Shown piece after piece: positions 19,742-28,128 of a stretch of 64,000 bases of DNA (position 1 is its first letter; each line of letters starts with the position of its first letter). The position numbers and the translations under genes are program-made. The DNA comes from Paracoccaceae bacterium (GTDB lineage: Bacteria; Pseudomonadota; Alphaproteobacteria; Rhodobacterales; Rhodobacteraceae). Under the pieces are notes generated by a model. That model saw only the letters and a program-made list of their open reading frames with translations, did no database searches and was not told the origin of the DNA. The stretch spans positions 1 to 64,000 of the forward strand of contig SBGD01000011.1 in assembly GCA_006226775.1 (NCBI GenBank). The letters run 5' to 3'.

Positions 19742-19784
19742 GGGCCTTGCGGCCGCTCATCGCGAAGACGGCCCGCAAGGGCCC
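19742..19784. terminator. bulged stem-loop between convergent genes
   Basis: GGGCCTTGCGGCC at 19742-19754 pairs with GGCCCGCAAGGGCCC at 19770-19784 with two single-base bulges. It lies between the convergent small gene and the Hint-domain gene and probably ends transcription from one or both sides. There is no T-run. Confidence 0.45.
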
Positions 19785-19797
19785 GGATGAGCGCCCC

Positions 19798-20802
19798 TCA
19801 GCGCGTCGAGGCGCGGCGCAGAAGCTCGACCGCGTCGGGACGGCGGGCGAGGCTTTCGCTCAGCTCGAACTCGGCGCGCAGCCGGTTGTCATGCGACGGC
19901 AGCGCGGTCGCCAGCTTGGCGCCCAAGCCCTCGGGCAGAGCGGCGCGGGTGCGGGTGTCGACCAGCAGCGTCTCGGCGGCGATCCCCTCGGCATAGATGA
20001 TCTGGTGGTCGTCGAACAGCAGCTGGTAGTATTCCACGAAGCCGCCCTCGACGCGCGCCACGCTGTCGCCATTGACCAGGTGCCGCGCCTTGACCAGGAT
20101 CTCGGAGCGCCCGGCGCCCAGGTGATCGCGGCGCTGATAGACAAACAACCGGTGATCGGGGCTGACCAGCAGGTCGTCGGCATTGTTCAGCGTGCCCGCG
20201 CGAATGCGGATCGGCGCGCCTTCGCCGGTGGCGCGCACCGTGGTCTGGCCGATCCAGCGCAGCGGTTGCGGCCCGTCGTCGCGGGTCAGCACCATGTCGC
20301 CCTGGCAAAGCTGCTCGACCGGTTTCTGCGCGCCGCTGGCCATGGTGATCATCGTGCCATGGGTAAAGGAGACGCAGGCGACCTCGGCAAAGCGCCGCTC
20401 GGGGCCCATCGCGTCGACGCCGATGATGCGGTAGTCGTGCTTCGGCCGCAGCCCGCCCAGCGGCAGCCCGTAGATCCCGGCCACCAGCCCCTCGCCATCG
20501 ACCTCGACCAGCACGATCAGATCGACGGTCTCGCCGTCATTGCCCATGAAGGTGATGCAGCAATCGATATGCAGCGCCGCCCCGGGCCGGCCCATGCGCG
20601 AGGTCTCGGCCACCTCGAGCAGGCGCGGGCCGGTCTGGCGCACCGACAGGTCGCGGCGCAGCGCCATTTCGTCCAGCCGGTAGACATCGTCGTGCTGCAC
20701 CTCGTCGCAATAGCTCAGCCCGTCGCCCAGGTTGGCCCCGTCGACCACCGAGAGGTCGTCGGAGGCGTAAACCGATAGCGTCTGCGGCGTGCCACGGGGC
20801 AT
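19798..20802 (-). CDS. Hint-domain protein (Hint_2 type)
   Basis: A 334-residue protein with a Hedgehog/intein-like Hint module in the second half (about residues 140-275). The splice-type N-terminus reads VSFTHGTMIT, followed by LCQGDMVLTRDDG, the TxxH-equivalent PDHRLFVY, and AEGIAAETLLVD. Most Hint_2 proteins begin with a Cys (CFxxGT); here that position is Ser145, with a Cys two residues earlier (C143). The first 140 residues are a beta-rich domain I do not recognise. Such proteins are common in Rhodobacterales, often linked to secreted calcium-binding proteins, but none is next to it here. Confidence 0.8.
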   Translation of the reverse strand: MPRGTPQTLSVYASDDLSVVDGANLGDGLSYCDEVQHDDVYRLDEMALRRDLSVRQTGPRLLEVAETSRMGRPGAALHIDCCITFMGNDGETVDLIVLVEVDGEGLVAGIYGLPLGGLRPKHDYRIIGVDAMGPERRFAEVACVSFTHGTMITMASGAQKPVEQLCQGDMVLTRDDGPQPLRWIGQTTVRATGEGAPIRIRAGTLNNADDLLVSPDHRLFVYQRRDHLGAGRSEILVKARHLVNGDSVARVEGGFVEYYQLLFDDHQIIYAEGIAAETLLVDTRTRAALPEGLGAKLATALPSHDNRLRAEFELSESLARRPDAVELLRRASTR

Positions 20803-20959
20803 TTCGTCTCTCCAGGAACCAGCGGGGCGGGAAAAATCCGTCCGATGGGGCTTGTTATCGGTGTCGAATATGGCACCAAAGGGTTAAGGGCCGGGCAATT
20901 TCCCGGCACCGGCAAGCCTATGCCGGAAACCGCCACAAGTAAAACGAGGAGACATCCGC

Positions 20960-21739
20960 ATGGATCTGGGAATCGCCGGAAAACGCGCCGTGGTCTGCGC
21001 CGCATCCAAGGGCCTGGGCCGGGGCTGCGCCATGGCGCTGGCCGAGGCCGGGGTCGACCTGGTCATCAACGCCCGCGGCGCCGAGGCGCTGGAGGCCACC
21101 GCCGAGGCGATTCGCGCCGCCCATGGCGTGACCGTGACCGCGGTGGCCGCCGACATCACCACCGAGGCGGGCCGTGCAGCGGTGCTCGAGGCCGCGGGGA
21201 CCGCCGACATCCTCGTCAACAACGCCGGCGGCCCGCCGCCGGGGATGTGGCCGGACTGGGGCCGCGAGGATTTCATCAAGGCGCTGGACGCCAACATGCT
21301 GACGCCGATCGCGCTGATCCAGGCGCTGGTGCCGGGGATGATGGAGCGCGGCTGGGGCCGGGTGGTCAATATCACCTCGCAATCGGTCAAGGCGCCGATC
21401 GCGGTGCTGGGGCTGTCGAATTCCGCCCGCGCCGGCCTGACCGGCTTTGTCGCCGGCACCTCGCGCCAGGTGGCGGGCAGCGGCGTGACGATCAACAACC
21501 TGCTGCCCGGCATCCATGCCACCGACCGCGCCATCGCGCTGGATGCGGGTGTGGCACGCGAACAGGGGATCACGCCGGAAGAAGCCAAGGCCCAGCGCTG
21601 CCGGACCATCCCCTCGGGGCGCTATGGCACGCCCGAGGAATTCGGCGCCACCTGTGCCTTCCTGTGTTCGCAACATGCGGGCTTCATCGTTGGCCAGAAC
21701 GTCCTGCTCGACGGCGGCGGGGTGAACGCCACCCTATGA
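20960..21739 (+). CDS. short-chain dehydrogenase/reductase-like protein lacking the Tyr-Lys pair
   Basis: A 259-residue Rossmann-fold protein of the SDR superfamily. The cofactor loop AASKGLGRG lies at residues 14-22 and LVNNAGG near 85-91. Taking Ser140 as the catalytic Ser, the positions of the active-site Tyr and Lys hold Ser153 and Arg157 (LSNSARAGLTG), so the usual YxxxK is absent. This known variant subgroup may use another mechanism or only bind nucleotide. The stop overlaps the alkC-like start (ATGA), so the two are co-translated. Confidence 0.85.
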   Translation: MDLGIAGKRAVVCAASKGLGRGCAMALAEAGVDLVINARGAEALEATAEAIRAAHGVTVTAVAADITTEAGRAAVLEAAGTADILVNNAGGPPPGMWPDWGREDFIKALDANMLTPIALIQALVPGMMERGWGRVVNITSQSVKAPIAVLGLSNSARAGLTGFVAGTSRQVAGSGVTINNLLPGIHATDRAIALDAGVAREQGITPEEAKAQRCRTIPSGRYGTPEEFGATCAFLCSQHAGFIVGQNVLLDGGGVNATL

Positions 21740-22857
21740 GCGCGCGATTCTCGTTGCGCGACCACCTGTTCAACGAGCAAACCCTCGGCCAACTGGCCGG
21801 GGAATATGCCGCGGCTCTGCCCGGCTTCGATGCCGGGCGGTTCCTCTCCGAGGTGCTGCCGCGGCTCGCCGCGCTGGAGCTGATGCAGCGACTGGAGGCG
21901 ATCGCCGACGGGATCGAGGCGCAATTACCGGCTGATTTCAACCAGATGGCGGCGCAACTTGAAGCCGCCATGCCGCCGCCGCTGGACCCTGCGCGCCAGG
22001 ACGACGACTTTGGCCAGTTCATTCACGCGGTGCCCGGCCTGCTTGCCGTGCGCCACGGGCTGGAGCAGCACCGCGACCGCGCGCTCGACCTGATCCATGC
22101 CGCGACGCAGCGGTTTTCCATGGAATACTACATCCGCCCCTTCCTCGACCGCTGGCCGGAGGAGACGTTGGCGCGGTTGCGGGTCTGGGCGGAGGATGAA
22201 AACTACCACGTCCGGCGCCTGGTCAGCGAAGGCACCCGCCCGAAACTGCCCTGGGGCAAGGCCATCGATCTCGACCCGCTGCGCCCTTTGGAACTGCTCG
22301 ATCTGCTGCACGCGGACACCACCCGCTATGTCACAAGATCGGTCGCCAACCATCTGAACGACGTCACGAAAATCGCACCCGAGGCGGTTCTGGAGCGGCT
22401 CGGGGCCTGGGCACAGGCAGGGCGGCAGGTACCGCAGGAATTGCAATGGATGACCCGCCATGCGCTGCGCAGCCTGATCAAGCAGGGGCACCCCGGGGCG
22501 CTGGCGCTGCTGGGCTATCGCGCCGATGCGCCGGTCGAGGTGCAGGTCGAAATCGCCGAGCCGGTGATCCCCCGGGGCGATCCCTTGCGGTTCACCGTGA
22601 CCCTGTCCGCGCCCGGGCCGGTGCCGGTGCTGGTCGACTACGTGATCTGGTTTCGCAAGGCCGACGGGCGCCAGGCGCCGAAGGTCTTCAAGCTGAAACA
22701 GGCCGAGGCCGGCGCCGGGGCGCCGCTGGTGCTGCAAAAGACCCACGCGCTGAAATGGGATGCCACGACCTTTCGGCTGCATCCCGGCGCGCATCGGCTG
22801 GGTCTTCAGGTCAATGGCCGGATCCGGGCCGAGGCGGGGTTCACGCTTGCCGGCTGA
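21736..22857 (+). CDS. alkC: AlkC-like DNA alkylation repair glycosylase with C-terminal Ig-like domain
   Basis: A 373-residue protein. The N-terminus SLRDHLFNEQTLGQLAGEYA, then ELMQRLEAIADGIEAQLP, matches the AlkC/AlkD HEAT-like repeat family, which excises N3- and N7-alkylated purines without base flipping. The HEAT-like part reaches about residue 260 (VRRLVSEGTRPKLPWG is a conserved stretch). Residues about 270-370 are all beta, with IPRGDPLRFTVTLSAPGPVP and LHPGAHRLGLQVNG, consistent with the Ig-like domain of AlkC. It is coupled to an atypical SDR gene upstream. Confidence 0.85.
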   Translation: MSARFSLRDHLFNEQTLGQLAGEYAAALPGFDAGRFLSEVLPRLAALELMQRLEAIADGIEAQLPADFNQMAAQLEAAMPPPLDPARQDDDFGQFIHAVPGLLAVRHGLEQHRDRALDLIHAATQRFSMEYYIRPFLDRWPEETLARLRVWAEDENYHVRRLVSEGTRPKLPWGKAIDLDPLRPLELLDLLHADTTRYVTRSVANHLNDVTKIAPEAVLERLGAWAQAGRQVPQELQWMTRHALRSLIKQGHPGALALLGYRADAPVEVQVEIAEPVIPRGDPLRFTVTLSAPGPVPVLVDYVIWFRKADGRQAPKVFKLKQAEAGAGAPLVLQKTHALKWDATTFRLHPGAHRLGLQVNGRIRAEAGFTLAG

Positions 22858-22923
22858 CGGTTGCACCGGGGCGATGGGGTTGCTATCTGCCTCGAAAGCC
22901 GATTGTTTTGATCGGAAACTGAC

Positions 22924-24045
22924 ATGAGCCCGCCCGTGCCCAATGGCCAAATCCCGCCGCGGCTGGAAATCCGCAATCTTGTCCGCGACTTCGATGGTCG
23001 ACGGGTGGTGGATGACGTGTCGCTGCAAATCCGTCCGGGGCAGGTGACCTGCCTGCTGGGCCCGTCGGGCTGCGGCAAGTCGACGACGCTGCGGATGATC
23101 GCCGGGGTCGACATGCAGGACGCGGGCGAGATCTATGTCGACGGCCAGCTGATCTGCGACACGGTGTTCCGGGTGCCGCCGGAGCAGCGCTCCATCGGGC
23201 TGATGTTCCAGGATTTCGCGCTGTTTCCGCATCTGACCGTGGGCAAGAACGTCGCTTTCGGCCTGCGCTGCAAGGGCGAGGAGGCGCGCAGCCGGGCGGA
23301 AGAGATGCTGCGCCGGGTCGGGATGGCGCGCCATATCGACAACTACCCGCATGAGCTTTCGGGCGGCGAGCAACAGCGCGTGGCACTGGCCCGCGCGCTG
23401 GCGCCGCAACCGAAGATCATGCTGATGGACGAGCCCTTTTCCGGCCTCGACAACCGGTTGCGCGACGGCATCCGCGACGACACGCTGGCGCTGTTGAAAG
23501 AGGCCGACGCCGCGGTGCTGCTGGTCACCCATGAGCCGGAAGAGGCGATGCGCATGGCCGACGAGATCGCCCTTATGCGCGATGGCAAGATCGTCCAGCA
23601 GGGCGCGCCCTACAATATCTTCCGCGCGCCGGCGGACAAGGCGTCCATGGCATTCTTCAGCGATATCAACGTGATCGAAAGCGAAGTTCACGGAGCACTT
23701 GCCGCCACGCCCTTTGGCGACTTCCTCGCGCCCGGCTATCCCGACGGTGCAAAGGTCGAGATCGTGATCCGGCCCCAGCACCTGGGCATCGACTTCGACC
23801 GCAACGGCATCGGCCCCAGCCCGACACTCGCACGCGGCGTCGCGGCGCGCGGCGTGGTCGAGCGCGCGCGCTTCATGGGCAAGGAAAGCCTGCTGGAATT
23901 CCGCATGGATCACGACGGCTCGGACCTCAAGGCGACGGTGCCCAACGTGTTCCTGCCCAAGCCCGGCACTCCGCTCTGGGTGACGCTGCGGCGCGACCGC
24001 TGTTTCGTCTTTCCGAAAAAACCCGCCGGACCGGGCGGCGGGTGA
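22924..24045 (+). CDS. ABC transporter ATP-binding protein (FbpC/PotA-like), orphan
   Basis: A 373-residue ATPase of the iron(III)/spermidine/sulfate importer class. Walker A GPSGCGKST lies at 46-54, the signature HELSGGEQQRVALARAL near 118-134, Walker B IMLMDEPFSGLD and the switch His in LLVTHEPEEA. The C-terminal 130 residues form a TOBE-type regulatory domain (VEIVIRPQHLGID). No permease or binding-protein gene is adjacent, so the substrate cannot be told; it may serve a transporter encoded elsewhere. Its stop codon sits in a hairpin shared with the convergent gene. Confidence 0.87.
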   Translation: MSPPVPNGQIPPRLEIRNLVRDFDGRRVVDDVSLQIRPGQVTCLLGPSGCGKSTTLRMIAGVDMQDAGEIYVDGQLICDTVFRVPPEQRSIGLMFQDFALFPHLTVGKNVAFGLRCKGEEARSRAEEMLRRVGMARHIDNYPHELSGGEQQRVALARALAPQPKIMLMDEPFSGLDNRLRDGIRDDTLALLKEADAAVLLVTHEPEEAMRMADEIALMRDGKIVQQGAPYNIFRAPADKASMAFFSDINVIESEVHGALAATPFGDFLAPGYPDGAKVEIVIRPQHLGIDFDRNGIGPSPTLARGVAARGVVERARFMGKESLLEFRMDHDGSDLKATVPNVFLPKPGTPLWVTLRRDRCFVFPKKPAGPGGG

Positions 24046-24068
24046 CTGCGCGCAGCGCTCAGCCCGCC
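24037..24068. terminator. hairpin holding both stop codons of two convergent genes
   Basis: GGCGGGTGA pairs with TCAGCCCGCC (one bulged G) around a GC-rich loop. The TGA at 24043-24045 ends the ABC ATPase gene and the TCA at 24059-24061 is the stop of the WYL regulator on the other strand. The hairpin can form in either transcript. Confidence 0.5.
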
Positions 24069-24721
24069 TGTTGCGCGCGAAAGTCCTGCAACCGCTTGCC
24101 GGGTTCCTCGACGAAGAGGCCCGGCACGGGGGCAAGGCGGTCGATCTGGTCGATGCGGAAGGCGAGGAAATCGCCCGTGGTCTCGCTCCAGCCGGTGCAG
24201 GCCCAGATCCGGCCCCAGTAGCGCAGTTCCAGCGGGCGCAGCAGGTGCGTCGCGCCATCGGCGAGCGTGATGCGCAGTTTCTGGCGCGCGCGCACCGCGG
24301 CGCGAAAACCCGGCATGTGGCGAAAGCCGCGGGCGGCTTGCTCGAACGGGTAGGCGGCAAAGCCGAATTGCGAGGGCGCGGCCTGATCCTCGGGCAGCAG
24401 CGCGTCGATCTTGGCGGCCAGCGCGCGGGCGGCCTGGGCCATCTCGGGGTCCTCGGCCTGGCCCACCACCGCCAGCCCCAGGTGCAGCGCTTCCAGTTCC
24501 GCCCCGGTCAGGTTGATCGGCGGCAGGGTGATCGCGGCCAGCGCGGAATAGCCCAGGCCCCGTTCGCCCATCACCGGAACGCCGCTGTCGATCAGCGTGT
24601 CCATGTCGCGATAGATGGTGCGCACCGAGACGCCGAGGTCGCGCGCCAGGTCCTCGGCCCGGTGCAGCGAGCCGTCCTTGAGAACCTCCATCAGGCGATA
24701 CAGCCGGTCGGCCCGTTTCAT
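24059..24721 (-). CDS. WYL-domain transcriptional regulator (YafY family)
   Basis: A 220-residue regulator. The N-terminal helix-turn-helix (RLYRLMEVLKDGSLHRAEDL, then LGVSVRTIYRDMDTLIDSG) is of the HTH_11 type; the WYL-type ligand-sensing domain spans about residues 130-205, with GRIWACTGWSETTGDFLAFR. Four CTGACA repeats lie 31-65 bases upstream of its start and are likely its own operator. It is divergent from tatA with about 200 bases between. Confidence 0.88.
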   Translation of the reverse strand: MKRADRLYRLMEVLKDGSLHRAEDLARDLGVSVRTIYRDMDTLIDSGVPVMGERGLGYSALAAITLPPINLTGAELEALHLGLAVVGQAEDPEMAQAARALAAKIDALLPEDQAAPSQFGFAAYPFEQAARGFRHMPGFRAAVRARQKLRITLADGATHLLRPLELRYWGRIWACTGWSETTGDFLAFRIDQIDRLAPVPGLFVEEPGKRLQDFRAQQAG

Positions 24722-24751
24722 CGGTGATTCGCTCCCTTGGTTTCACCAATA

Positions 24752-24786
24752 CTGACATTATCCTGACAACTGACAGCCTGCTGACA
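24752..24786. promoter_or_regulatory. four CTGACA direct repeats upstream of the WYL regulator
   Basis: CTGACA occurs at 24752, 24763, 24770 and 24781, i.e. two units of CTGACA-N5-CTGACA set 18 bases apart. The array sits in the divergent region between the WYL regulator and tatA, close to the regulator start. Regular spacing of direct repeats suggests a multi-subunit operator. Confidence 0.55.
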
Positions 24787-24923
24787 AAATGCCCGGCCAA
24801 ACAGCGGTCACATTCACCGAAACGGGGCGTTTTGGCGCTTTTCGGGGCGCGGCGCAGTGGCTATGACAGGGCAACCCGAACACCGCGCCTGCGGTGCGGT
24901 TCCGAGATGTGGAGATCATAGAC

Positions 24924-25148
24924 ATGCTGAACAATATCGGACTTCCCGGCCTTCTGCTGATTGCCGTCGTGGTGCTGGTGCTCTTCGGGCGCGGCAAGAT
25001 CTCGTCGCTGATGGGCGAGGTCGGCAAGGGCATCACCGCCTTCAAGAAGGGCGTCAAGGATGGCAGCGAAGAACTGGAGGACAAGCCCGATCCGACCGGC
25101 GAGACCGCCAAGGACGTCACCCCCGAGGACGACAAGGACAAGGTGTAA
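24924..25148 (+). CDS. tatA: Sec-independent protein translocase subunit TatA
   Basis: A 74-residue component of the twin-arginine translocase that forms the conducting assembly. One N-terminal membrane helix ([15 protein letters not shown]), the FGRGKI hinge, and an amphipathic helix ([17 protein letters not shown]) with an acidic tail are all family-typical. I chose the ATG at 24924 (MLNNIG); an upstream GTG would add ten charged residues. It is followed six bases later by tatB. Confidence 0.95.
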   Translation: MLNNIGLPGLLLIAVVVLVLFGRGKISSLMGEVGKGITAFKKGVKDGSEELEDKPDPTGETAKDVTPEDDKDKV

Positions 25149-25154
25149 CCGCCG

Positions 25155-25634
25155 ATGTTCGATCTTGGCTGGACCGAGCTTCTGGTCATCGGGGTCGTGG
25201 CGTTGATCGTCGTCGGCCCCAAGGACCTGCCGGTGCTGTTCCGCAAGGCGGGGCAGTTCATGGGCAAGGCCAAGGGCATGGCGCGCGAGTTTTCCCGCGC
25301 GATGAACGAGGCCGCCGACGAGGCGGGCGTCAGCGACATCCAGAAGACCATCCGCACCGCCACCAACCCGGTGGGCAAGGCCATGGACGGGGTCAAGGAT
25401 GCGGCGCGCTCGATCGCCGATCCGCTGGCCGATCTGAAGGAGTCCAAGGATTCCGGGGACGCCAAGGCCGATGACCCCGATGCCGCGCGCAAGGCCGAGC
25501 AGGCAAAGAAAATCCACGCCGCCTCGGCCCGCGCCGCCGCCGACCGCAAGAAGCGCGAAGCGGAAGAGGCGGTGAAAAAGGCCGAGGCCGCCGAAGCGGC
25601 GCTCAAGGGCGATGATACGGGACCGGCGGCATGA
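25155..25634 (+). CDS. tatB: Sec-independent protein translocase subunit TatB
   Basis: A 159-residue subunit of the twin-arginine receptor complex. The N-terminus [20 protein letters not shown] with [13 protein letters not shown] is diagnostic for TatB (Glu in the membrane helix, GP hinge). A long charged helical tail rich in Lys, Ala and Glu follows, with coiled-coil character. The stop overlaps tatC as ATGA. Confidence 0.96.
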   Translation: MFDLGWTELLVIGVVALIVVGPKDLPVLFRKAGQFMGKAKGMAREFSRAMNEAADEAGVSDIQKTIRTATNPVGKAMDGVKDAARSIADPLADLKESKDSGDAKADDPDAARKAEQAKKIHAASARAAADRKKREAEEAVKKAEAAEAALKGDDTGPAA

Positions 25635-26557
25635 CCCAGGGCGACGAGATCGAAGACAGCGCCGCGCCGCTGATCGAACACCTGGCCGAACTGCGGACCC
25701 GGCTGATCCATTCGGTGGTCTATTTCATCATCGGCATGGTGATCTGTTTCACCGTCGCCACGCCGATCTTCAACTTCCTCACCGCGCCGCTCTGCCAGGT
25801 GCTGGGCGAGCGGGGGCAGGACTGCGACCTGATCTTCATATCGCCGCAGGAGGGGTTTTTCGTCGCCATCAAGGTCTCGCTGCTGGGCGGGCTGATGCTG
25901 TCGTTTCCCTTCATCGCCAACCAGATGTGGCGTTTCGTGGCGCCGGGGCTCTACAAGTCGGAAAAGGGCGCTTTCCTGCCTTTCCTCGTTGCCTCGCCCT
26001 TCATGTTCATACTGGGCGCCTCCTTTGCCTTCTACGTGGTCACGCCGCTGGCCTATGACTTCTTCCTCGGCTTCCAGCAATTCGGCGCCGAGGGCGAGGC
26101 GGTGGTCGACGAAGACGTGGTGCAGGGGCTTTCGGTGGTTTTCCAGGGCTCGGCGCAGGAATACCTCAACCTCACCATCAAGTTCATCGTGGCCTTCGGG
26201 CTCTGCTTCCAGTTGCCCGTGCTGCTGACCCTGATGGGCAAGGCCGGGCTGGTCAGCGCCGAGGGTCTGGGCGGCGTGCGCAAATATGCCGTGGTCGCCA
26301 TCCTGGTGCTGGCCGCCCTTGTGACGCCGCCGGACGTGATCACCCAGGTGATCCTGTTCGTTGTGGTCTACGGGCTTTACGAGGTCTCGATCTTCCTGGT
26401 CCGCCGCGTCGAGAAAAAGCGCGAGAAGGACCTGCGCGCCCAGGGCCTGTGGTTCGAGGATGACGAGGAAGCCGAGGATCTGGCCGATGACGATCCGCTG
26501 AAGTCCGAGTTCGACGAGCAGGACGAGGACGATCAAGGCAAGGCGGACCGGACCTGA
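25631..26557 (+). CDS. tatC: Sec-independent protein translocase subunit TatC
   Basis: A 308-residue, six-helix membrane protein that recognises twin-arginine signal peptides. The N-terminal [17 protein letters not shown] and the cytoplasmic-loop Glu region [20 protein letters not shown] are conserved. The C-terminal tail is unusually long and acidic ([17 protein letters not shown]). The stop overlaps the start of the P-loop ATPase gene by one base (TGATG). Confidence 0.96.
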   Translation: MTQGDEIEDSAAPLIEHLAELRTRLIHSVVYFIIGMVICFTVATPIFNFLTAPLCQVLGERGQDCDLIFISPQEGFFVAIKVSLLGGLMLSFPFIANQMWRFVAPGLYKSEKGAFLPFLVASPFMFILGASFAFYVVTPLAYDFFLGFQQFGAEGEAVVDEDVVQGLSVVFQGSAQEYLNLTIKFIVAFGLCFQLPVLLTLMGKAGLVSAEGLGGVRKYAVVAILVLAALVTPPDVITQVILFVVVYGLYEVSIFLVRRVEKKREKDLRAQGLWFEDDEEAEDLADDDPLKSEFDEQDEDDQGKADRT

Positions 26558-27414
26558 TGGGCAAGAAGGCATTGAAACGCATCGCCGCGGCGCTGGAGCG
26601 GATGAGCCCGGCGCCGCAGGAGGCCCCGGATTTCGCCGCCGCGGATGCCTTTCTGTGGCACGTGGAGCCCGACCGGCTGCAACCGGTGCCCGATGTCAGC
26701 CGCGTCGGCATCGAGCTTCTGGTCGGCGTCGACCGCGCGCGCGACACGCTTCTGGCCAATACGCTGCAATTCGCCCGCGGGCTGCCGGCCAACAACGCGC
26801 TGCTCTGGGGCGCGCGGGGGATGGGCAAATCCTCGCTGGTCAAGGCGGTCCATGCGGAGGTGCTGCGCCAGGGCACGCCGCTGAAGATCGTCGAGTTGCA
26901 GCGCGAGGACCTGCCCTCGGTGGGCCGCCTGCTGGGGCTGCTGCGCGGGCGCAAGGAGCGCTTCGTGCTGTTCTGCGACGACCTGTCGTTCAGCCACGAT
27001 GACCAGCACTACAAGTCGCTCAAGGCGGTGCTGGACGGCGGCATCGAGGGCCGGCCCGACAACGTGGTCTTCTACGCCACCTCGAACCGCCGCCACCTGA
27101 TGCCGCGCGACATGATCGAGAACGAACGCTCTTCCGCGATCTCGCCCAGCGAGGCGACCGAGGAGAAGGTCTCGCTGTCGGATCGTTTCGGGCTCTGGCT
27201 GGGGTTCCATCCCTGCACGCAGGACGAATACCTGGCGATGATCCGCGGCTATTGCGATGCGCAGGGCCTCGAGATCGACGACGAGACGCTGCGCGCCGAG
27301 GCGGTCGAATGGCAGGCCACGCGCGGCAGCCGCTCGGGCCGGGTGGCCTGGCAGTTCTTCACCGATCTCGCCGGGCGCCGGGGCGTCAATTTGCAGGACG
27401 GCGCGGCGCGCTAG
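26557..27414 (+). CDS. DUF815-type AAA+ ATPase behind tatC
   Basis: A 285-residue ATPase of the DUF815/COG2607 family. Walker A is GARGMGKSSLVKAVH (about residues 87-101), Walker B FVLFCDDLSF, and sensor-like VVFYATSNRRHLMPR follows, which is a family signature. The cellular function of this family is not established. It is translationally coupled to tatC, and the repeated pairing of the two in Rhodobacterales hints at a joint role or simple co-expression. Confidence 0.85.
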   Translation: MGKKALKRIAAALERMSPAPQEAPDFAAADAFLWHVEPDRLQPVPDVSRVGIELLVGVDRARDTLLANTLQFARGLPANNALLWGARGMGKSSLVKAVHAEVLRQGTPLKIVELQREDLPSVGRLLGLLRGRKERFVLFCDDLSFSHDDQHYKSLKAVLDGGIEGRPDNVVFYATSNRRHLMPRDMIENERSSAISPSEATEEKVSLSDRFGLWLGFHPCTQDEYLAMIRGYCDAQGLEIDDETLRAEAVEWQATRGSRSGRVAWQFFTDLAGRRGVNLQDGAAR

Positions 27415-27442
27415 GGCTTTGCGCCGTTGCTATTCCCCCGCG

Positions 27443-27516
27443 TCCCGGACTTGATCCGGGACCTCGTGGACCGTTGTCTTGCCCGCTGACGGTGAGGCCC
27501 CGGATCAAGTCCGGGG
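27443..27516. repeat. pair of inverted 17-bp repeats between convergent genes
   Basis: CCCGGACTTGATCCGGG (27444-27460) recurs as its exact reverse complement at 27499-27515, and each copy is itself an imperfect palindrome. The flanks extend the pairing with a few mismatches. The motif is one of the common dispersed repeats of alphaproteobacterial genomes. Between convergent genes it may work as a bidirectional transcription end. Confidence 0.75.
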
Positions 27517-27579
27517 CGGGATCACCCGGTTGAACGCGCCAGCACAGGATCCACCGCTGTCCTTCTTTGACACCCTGCT

Positions 27580-28098
27580 TCAGAGCGTGCCGCGCGGCGG
27601 GCGGTCGTTGGTCTTGGTGAAGACCATGCCGTCCAGCAGTTCCGCCAGGTCCGGGCGTGCCGCAGGGCCGTTGGACAGCGCGATCAGCAACAGGCTGCCA
27701 TCGGGGCGGAGGACGAAGACACCGGGCTCGGCAAAGGGTCTGTCGGTCTCGGCATCCGACAGCGGTTGGGTGACATAGAGGCCCAGCGTCTCCATCTGGT
27801 CGCGGCTCAGGTCGTAGCCCAGGTCGAAGCCCCAGCCGAATTCGGCCTGATCGGCGCGGGCCTTGTCCTCGGTGTCGGCGGAAACGACGACGATCTCGAA
27901 GCCAGCCTCCTGCCACTGGCCGCGCATCTGGTCGAGCGTGCGAAGATATGTCTTGCAGCGCGGACAATGCTTGCCGCGATAGACCACCAGCAGGGTCCAG
28001 TTCGCCCGCGTGCCACCAACCGTGAGGGCGCCGCCACCAAGGCGGGGGAAGGACATCGGCGCAAGCCGGCTCCCGGCGACAGGTTTCGGGGTCGGCAT
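27580..28098 (-). CDS. peroxiredoxin-like/redoxin-domain protein with CPRC motif
   Basis: A 172-residue thioredoxin-fold protein related to the AhpC/TSA superfamily. The redox pair sits in YRGKHCPRCKTYL (about residues 46-49 being CPRC), followed by GFEIVVVSADTEDKARA, a typical peroxiredoxin strand-helix. The CxxC layout differs from the single peroxidatic Cys of most peroxiredoxins. There is no signal peptide, so it should be cytosolic. It lies thirty bases behind the nlpD gene on the same strand. Confidence 0.8.
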   Translation of the reverse strand: MPTPKPVAGSRLAPMSFPRLGGGALTVGGTRANWTLLVVYRGKHCPRCKTYLRTLDQMRGQWQEAGFEIVVVSADTEDKARADQAEFGWGFDLGYDLSRDQMETLGLYVTQPLSDAETDRPFAEPGVFVLRPDGSLLLIALSNGPAARPDLAELLDGMVFTKTNDRPPRGTL

Positions 28099-28128
28099 GG
28101 CGGTCTTCCTTCGATTTGAACCGGGCGG

